The position numbers were made by a program, and so were the translations under genes. 64,000 nucleotides of DNA from positions 1,674,001 to 1,738,000 of the forward strand of contig NZ_CAWLFA010000001.1 in assembly GCF_963860125.1 (NCBI RefSeq), read 5' to 3'. Each line of letters begins with the position of its first letter. Within the stretch, counting starts at the first letter, position 1. The DNA is from Picosynechococcus sp. PCC 7002 (lineage in GTDB: Bacteria > Cyanobacteriota > Cyanobacteriia > Cyanobacteriales > MRBY01). The notes beneath the pieces are model-generated. The model was not told the DNA's origin and made no database searches. It saw only the letters and a list, made by a program, of their open reading frames with translations. This document shows, piece after piece, positions 59,215 to 64,000 of this stretch.

Positions 59215-60201
59215 ATGCTTAAAGTTGTCTTTTTCGGTACGCCTCAGTTTGCAGTGCCCTACCTAGAAGCCCTTTTGAACCACCCGGACATTGAAGTGCT
59301 GGGGGTCGTTACCCAACCGGATAAGCGGCGAGGTCGGGGCAGTCAACTGATTCCGTCGGCGGTAAAAAAGGTGGCGATCGCCCATGATCTCCCCGTCTGG
59401 CAACCGAAGCGCATCAAAAAAGATCCTGAAACCTTAGCGATTCTCGAAAACCTCCAAGCCGATGTGTTTGCGGTGGTCGCCTACGGGCAGTTGCTCTCGC
59501 CGCAAATCCTCCAGATGCCCCGGCTCGGCTGTGTCAATGGCCATGGTTCCCTGTTGCCGAAATATCGCGGCGCCGCGCCGATCCAGTGGAGTCTCGTCCA
59601 GGGGGAAACGGTGACGGGGATGACCACCATGCTCATGGATGAGGGGATGGATACCGGGGCAATGCTCCTCAAGGCTGAAACGCCCATTGATCTTTGGGAC
59701 AATGCCCATGATTTGGCAGTGAAATTAGCGACCTCCGGGGCGGCTTTATTGACAGAAACGCTCATTCAACTGGCTCAAGGAAAAATCACCCCCATCCCCC
59801 AGGATCCAGACCAAGCCACCTATGCGCCGTTGATTCAGAAAGAAGATTTTCAGCTAGATTGGCAAAAAGGGGCGATCGCCTTACATAACCAAGTGCGCGG
59901 TTTTTATCCCAACTGCCTCACCACCTGCCGCGATAAACCGTTAAAAGTGTTAGAAACGATCCCCCTCGTGCCGGAATGTTTTGCGCAATATCCCGCAGCA
60001 TATGAACCCCTCAAGGAATTTGTTGGGAACACAGGGAAGGTTGGGGAAATTGTGGCGATCGCCAAAAAATTTGGGCCAATCATCCAAACGGGGGACGGAC
60101 TTTTGTTGCTCAAACAGGTGCAACCCAGCGGCAAAAAACCCCAGTCCGGTTGGGATATGGTCAATGGGATGCGCCTAACTGTCGGTGAATCCTTGGGCTA
60201 G
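59215..60201 (+). CDS. fmt: methionyl-tRNA formyltransferase
   Basis: 328 residues from ATG 59215. [20 protein letters not shown] begins the Rossmann domain. The formyl-folate loop [18 protein letters not shown] has the catalytic Asn-x-His, and the [10 protein letters not shown] motif has the catalytic Asp. The C-terminal OB-like domain binds tRNA. It formylates initiator Met-tRNA. def is not adjacent. Confidence 0.96.
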
Positions 60202-60206
60202 AACGC

Positions 60207-60247
60207 AAAAAAAGTCCCCAGGTTGTGAACCCGGAGACCTTGGGGGA
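60207..60247 (-). terminator. terminator of the HtrA-type protease gene
   Basis: On the minus strand CCCCAAGGT and ACCTGGGG pair with one bulged A, followed by AC and TTTTTTT. It lies just after the protease stop codon and before the convergent fmt end. Confidence 0.75.
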
Positions 60248-60265
60248 AATTTCAACTTAAAGAAC

Positions 60266-61465
60266 TTATGAAACCCCTTGCATTTGTGCTGTTCTCAAGG
60301 TGAGCTCTGAGGTGCGATCGCCCCGGCGCAGTTCCACCTTCAAGCTAGCATCAACGCCACTCTGTTCAACGGTTTCCTGGAGTTGTTGGGCATTGGCGAT
60401 CGCCTTACCGTTGATTTTTGTAATCACATCGCCCCGACGCAGACCCGCTGTTTCCGCTGGACTACCCGGCACCACACCCAGCACCAGCGCTCCGTTCACT
60501 TCCGGTAAGAGCACGATGGAATTGGGGTCAGCATTATTTTCCTTGGCCATTTCTGGGGTGAGGCTCACCATCCGAATCCCGATGAAGGGATGGGGTACTT
60601 CTTTCCCAGCGGCGAGGGTGGGTTCAAGATCCTTGGCTTTGTTGATCGGGATCGCAAATCCAATGCCCATGGCATCCCGGCGGATCGCGGTGTTAATCCC
60701 AATCACTTCACCGTCGGCGTTGAGGAGGGGGCCACCGGAGTTACCAGGGTTAATGGCGGCATCGGTCTGGAGAAAATCGACCCGCTTATCGGGAATTCCT
60801 GCCTGGGCCGAAGACCGTTCTAGGGTACTGATAATGCCGAGGGTAACAGTATTGTTTAAACCCACCGGATTCCCTACGGCGATCGCCCAGTCACCCACCT
60901 GCACAGACCCAGAATCACCGAGGGGAGCCACGGGAATAGACTCATTTTTGGGGTCAATTTTCACGACGGCCAAATCAGTTACTTCGTCGGTACCCTTTAC
61001 TTCCCCTTCAAAGCTGCGGCCATCTTTTAGCGTTACGGTAACTCGATCAGCACCGCTCACAACATGGGCGTTGGTGAGGATCACCCCAGACCGATCTGTA
61101 ATAAACCCAGATCCTTGTCCGGTGAGCACCTGACGTTGTTCATCGGGAAATTGCATCCCAAAGCGATCGCCAAAAAACTCCCGGAAAAATGGATCATTCA
61201 TAAACGGGTCCTGGAAGCGGCGCACCACGGTTTTTTCTGTGTCTAGACGCACTACCGCTTGCCCTGTCCTGGCCACCGCATCGGCGACAAAACTTCGACC
61301 TGCTGCTACGGGTACCGCTGCCACTTCCTGGGGCGGATTGGTATCAGCTAAAGGTTGGTTGAGGGTTTGGCTAGAGCCTTGCATTGCCCCGAAGGTAATG
61401 GCACAGCCCACACAGAGGGCAACAATGTGGGTTGTAAATCGTTGGACAAATTTTGATCGTCTCAT
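60266..61465 (-). CDS. HtrA/Deg-family serine protease with PDZ domain
   Basis: 399 residues. A signal/anchor segment (HIVALCVGCAITFGAM) precedes the trypsin-like domain with His in LTNAHVVSG, Asp in VTDLAVVKI and Ser in NPGNSGGPLL. One PDZ domain follows (VVPGSPAETAGLRRGDVITKING). It resembles the cyanobacterial HhoA/HhoB/HtrA proteases, which handle damaged or misfolded proteins in the periplasm; I cannot tell which of the three it is. Confidence 0.93.
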   Translation of the reverse strand: MRRSKFVQRFTTHIVALCVGCAITFGAMQGSSQTLNQPLADTNPPQEVAAVPVAAGRSFVADAVARTGQAVVRLDTEKTVVRRFQDPFMNDPFFREFFGDRFGMQFPDEQRQVLTGQGSGFITDRSGVILTNAHVVSGADRVTVTLKDGRSFEGEVKGTDEVTDLAVVKIDPKNESIPVAPLGDSGSVQVGDWAIAVGNPVGLNNTVTLGIISTLERSSAQAGIPDKRVDFLQTDAAINPGNSGGPLLNADGEVIGINTAIRRDAMGIGFAIPINKAKDLEPTLAAGKEVPHPFIGIRMVSLTPEMAKENNADPNSIVLLPEVNGALVLGVVPGSPAETAGLRRGDVITKINGKAIANAQQLQETVEQSGVDASLKVELRRGDRTSELTLRTAQMQGVS

Positions 61466-61677
61466 AGAAGTTTTTCTATCCAGTCTGTATAAAGTTTTAG
61501 GATGATGGCCACATCGAGCCGGGCGTTAGGGGGACACCGCAGGAGGTTTTATCGTCAATCTTAGCAATTGAATTCTCCCGGTTTAGGTGAGGTTTTCCCG
61601 CCATTACTAAACCCTGAGTCACAATTTTTGACGTAAATTTGCTGGTTTTGGTTCACAAAAATGGAGATTGTAATGGC

Positions 61678-62118
61678 TTAACCCAAACCAAGAATCTGTT
61701 CTAGATCGTAGGGAGATTCCTGGGGAAAGCTGTCTTGGGATAAACCTGTTTCTGCCTTTGTCCGTTGCCGTGCCGTGGTGTAGGCAGAGGCTAAAATCTG
61801 CTGTAAATAGGGCCGCAAACTCGGAGAATCTTCTAACTCGTCAATAATGCGGCGACGGTGCTCAATGATCGTTGACTCCCAGCTACCAGAACGTTTCTCT
61901 GCCTGAAAGTCCCACTGTAGTAAGTGCATCAACAAAATGATCAAATTACTCTTGAGGCGGTGGCGATCGCGTTTACCCATCGATTCTATTTCATCAATTA
62001 GATGTTCCCAATCGACGGCCATATAATCCCGGAGGCGCAATTTTTCGAGGGTCTGTTGCAGCCAAAGTTGATAATCTTGGTCGTAGGTGATGTCGGGAAT
62101 CCTAGGCGTTTGAACCAT
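61678..62118 (-). CDS. DUF29-family protein
   Basis: 146 residues with the DUF29 pattern: YDQDYQLWLQQTLEKLRLRDY, DWEHLIDEIESMGKRDRH, LIILLMHLLQWDFQ and SWESTIIEHRRRI. The family is abundant and multi-copy in cyanobacteria. It is helical, soluble and of unknown function, though some members lie near toxin-antitoxin or mobile genes. No partner gene is visible here. It lies 57 bp after the proS start on the same strand side of the gap. Confidence 0.9.
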   Translation of the reverse strand: MVQTPRIPDITYDQDYQLWLQQTLEKLRLRDYMAVDWEHLIDEIESMGKRDRHRLKSNLIILLMHLLQWDFQAEKRSGSWESTIIEHRRRIIDELEDSPSLRPYLQQILASAYTTARQRTKAETGLSQDSFPQESPYDLEQILGLG

Positions 62119-62175
62119 GGCTAAAAAAGGGGAAATCGCTTAACCCTAGGGCCATTATAACGATTCCCCAGGGGC

Positions 62176-63981
62176 TTACTGGCCTGCGGCTTCGACCCAA
62201 TTTTTTAAGGTCGCAACCACAGCATCGAGATCAAGATCTTGGCGATCGCCTTCTTTGCGGCGCACCACTTCCACCTTGCCATCCTTGAGGGATTTCCCTG
62301 TGACAACCCGGAAGGGAATACCAATCAGTTCTGCATCCTTAAACTTCACCCCAGCTCGTTCGTTGCGGTCATCAAGGATGGTTTCAACCCCAGCGGCGTT
62401 GAGATCAGCATAGAGTTTTTCTGCGGCTGCCATCTGTTCTTCACTCTTAACATTGGGCACGACTACCACGGCATGGTAGGGGGCGATCGCCACGGGCCAG
62501 ATAATGCCATTTTCATCGTAGGATTGCTCCACGGCGGCCTGGGCCAGACGGGAAACGCCAACCCCATAGCAGCCCATCACCAGGGGGTGTTCTTTACCAT
62601 TTTCGTCGGTAAAGGTGGCCCCCATAGCCTCGGAATATTTTGTCCCCAGTTGGAAAATGTGACCCGCTTCGATGCCCCGCGCTGTTTGGAGGATTTGGGT
62701 CGGATCATGGACAGCGCGATCGCCTGCCTTTGCTAACCGCACATCCACTTGCAATGGAGGTAGCTTAAACTCTGTGCCCCAGTTTGCACCGAGGACATGG
62801 TAATTCGTTTCATCGGCACCCGTGACAAAGTTTTCTAATGTCGCCGCAGTGGGATCAACTAAGCGCAGAAATTCGCCTGAAACCGCTTTATTTTTAGCAA
62901 TACAATCATCTGCTAAAGCTGGGGAAATGTAGCCTAAAGGTAATGATTTTGCGGCCCATTTTTGTTGAGCATCGGCATCGGGAACTGTTAAGGAAATGAC
63001 AGTTTTGGCATCGTAATTAGGCGCTAATTTTGTCAATTCATTTTGCAATTTAACTTCGTTGACATCTTGATCGCCTCGAATTGAAATTAAGGCTAAAACT
63101 GTTTTGCCATTGTTATAAACCACCTGATAAAGGACATTTTTAACGACACAAGTGGGGGAACAATTTAGGAACTTACACAGGGATTCGATGGTGGCTGTGT
63201 TCGGGGTTTCACGCTTTTCAAAACTGTTGAAGGGAGAGGCGATCGCCTCAACGGGTAGAGACACGGCTTTCTCGGTATTGGCGGCATACTTTTCGTCTTC
63301 GGTGTAGAGAATTTCGTCTTCCCCGGCATCGGCGAGGATCATAAATTCCTGGGAACCAGAACCACCAATGGCCCCAGAGTCTGCTTCTACCGCCCGGAAT
63401 TGTAAACCACAGCGACGCAACATATTGCGGTAGGCCTGATCCATGTCTGCGTAGGTTTTTTTGAGGCATTCCTCGGAAGCATGGAACGAGTAGCCGTCTT
63501 TCATGATAAATTCCCGCCCGCGCATCAGGCCAAACCGGGGTCGAATCTCATCGCGGAATTTCGTCTGAATCTGGTACAAATGCTGGGGCAACTGCCGATA
63601 GGAGCGGATCATGTCCTTGGCAATGGTGGTAATCACTTCCTCGTGGGTCGGCCCTAAACCCAACTCTCCATCCAGGCGATCGCGCAGGGAAAACATAATC
63701 CCTTCTGCCTGGGTATAGGTATCCCAACGGCCCGATTCTTGCCAAATCTCTGCGGGTTGCAACTGGGGTAACAGGGTTTCCTGGGCACCGGTGGCATTCA
63801 TCTCTTCCCGGACGATCTGGGATACCTTCTGGAGCACGCGCCACATTAACGGTAGATAAGCATAAATCCCCCGCCCAATCCGCCGGATATAGCCGGCCCG
63901 CAGCAGGAGCTTATGGCTAGGAATCTCCGCATCGGCGGGATCTTCTCGGAGGGTAACGAACAGACTTTGGGAAAGGCGCAT
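62176..63981 (-). CDS. proS: prolyl-tRNA synthetase, bacterial type
   Basis: 601 residues of the long bacterial form. Class II motif 1 and 2 regions include PLMWRVLQKVSQIVREEMN and FRDEIRPRFGLMRGREFIMKD, seen as RDEIRPRFGLMRGREF. The YbaK-like editing insertion covers about residues 230-400. Motif 3 is followed by the anticodon-binding domain (IAPYHAVVVVPNV). It charges tRNA-Pro, a cognate of which lies at 2372. The ATG is 19 bp from the window edge. Confidence 0.96.
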   Translation of the reverse strand: MRLSQSLFVTLREDPADAEIPSHKLLLRAGYIRRIGRGIYAYLPLMWRVLQKVSQIVREEMNATGAQETLLPQLQPAEIWQESGRWDTYTQAEGIMFSLRDRLDGELGLGPTHEEVITTIAKDMIRSYRQLPQHLYQIQTKFRDEIRPRFGLMRGREFIMKDGYSFHASEECLKKTYADMDQAYRNMLRRCGLQFRAVEADSGAIGGSGSQEFMILADAGEDEILYTEDEKYAANTEKAVSLPVEAIASPFNSFEKRETPNTATIESLCKFLNCSPTCVVKNVLYQVVYNNGKTVLALISIRGDQDVNEVKLQNELTKLAPNYDAKTVISLTVPDADAQQKWAAKSLPLGYISPALADDCIAKNKAVSGEFLRLVDPTAATLENFVTGADETNYHVLGANWGTEFKLPPLQVDVRLAKAGDRAVHDPTQILQTARGIEAGHIFQLGTKYSEAMGATFTDENGKEHPLVMGCYGVGVSRLAQAAVEQSYDENGIIWPVAIAPYHAVVVVPNVKSEEQMAAAEKLYADLNAAGVETILDDRNERAGVKFKDAELIGIPFRVVTGKSLKDGKVEVVRRKEGDRQDLDLDAVVATLKNWVEAAGQ

Positions 63982-64000
63982 GGTTATTTTGAGTTTTTCG

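Noticed and set aside
60300..61133. 277-codon frame antisense to the HtrA-type protease
   Set aside because: A shadow of the real gene: Ser/Pro/Arg-rich, no domain, while the opposite strand carries the full catalytic triad.

Overview
The window is chromosomal DNA from a unicellular cyanobacterium, very probably Synechococcus sp. PCC 7002 or a close Picosynechococcus relative. The evidence is: the HIP1 octamer GCGATCGC roughly once per kilobase; genes specific to cyanobacteria or chloroplasts (psbQ, apcF, chlB, crtD-type desaturase, Tic22-like, Ycf52-like acetyltransferase, CRR6-type factor, short Hfq beside dapF); an NtcA-type glnA promoter; the small RNA Yfr1 upstream of trxA; and a truncated haemoglobin that matches, from memory, GlbN of PCC 7002 including His46, His70 and His117. 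I see no rRNA, CRISPR array, insertion sequence, prophage or integrase. The genes are mostly housekeeping, dispersed in short runs on both strands.

Layout. 1-4.6 kb: two alpha/beta hydrolase or hypothetical genes, a Ycf52-like acetyltransferase, tRNA-Pro(UGG), a Tic22-like protein and prmC. 4.6-10.8 kb: the most accessory-looking part, five prepilin-like genes (PilX/HpsA-like, HpsB-like, GspH-like, a PilW-like protein with seven PASTA-like repeats, and a second GspH-like gene). A CRP-type operator precedes them and the block holds only two HIP1 sites. 10.8-20.3 kb: psbQ, a hydrolase without a nucleophile, mraY and PBP2, tyrS, hemC, a 58-codon minus-strand ORF, an acetyltransferase, two cyanobacterial hypotheticals and trxA. 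20.6 kb: yfr1. 20.8-32 kb: a glycosyltransferase, ilvA, a TrpD2-like protein, a HEAT-repeat protein, an orphan Dam-like methylase, glbN, ffh, crtD and a HicA-like/HTH pair. 32-41 kb: cyclophilin, urtE, a histone-deacetylase-family protein, an RRM protein, glnA with its NtcA promoter, apcF, an NtcB-like regulator, an SLH protein and hisF. 41-50 kb: SpoIID, a CheA-type kinase without Hpt, a YebC-family protein, a GAF histidine kinase, dapF, hfq and an M23 peptidase. 50-64 kb: a UbiB/AarF kinase, cysE, crr6, an iron-type ABC ATPase with an apparent frameshift, fur, a CobQ-like protein without catalytic residues, chlB, fmt, an HtrA-type protease, DUF29 and proS.

Shared functions: glnA/NtcA site, the NtcB-like regulator and urtE belong to nitrogen control. 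mraY, PBP2, dapF, the M23 peptidase and SpoIID touch peptidoglycan. hemC, chlB, apcF and crtD serve pigments. fur and the ABC ATPase form a tight iron-related operon. The prepilin block and the PilL-C-like CheA may both belong to type IV pilus biology.

The observations I rate highest are the PASTA-repeat pseudopilin under a CRP-like site, the CobQ-like protein with both glutaminase catalytic residues replaced, the G-run frameshift that separates a conserved-looking tail from the ABC ATPase, Yfr1, the HicA-like/HTH pair, and the unannotatable-by-length small ORF at 17778-17954.
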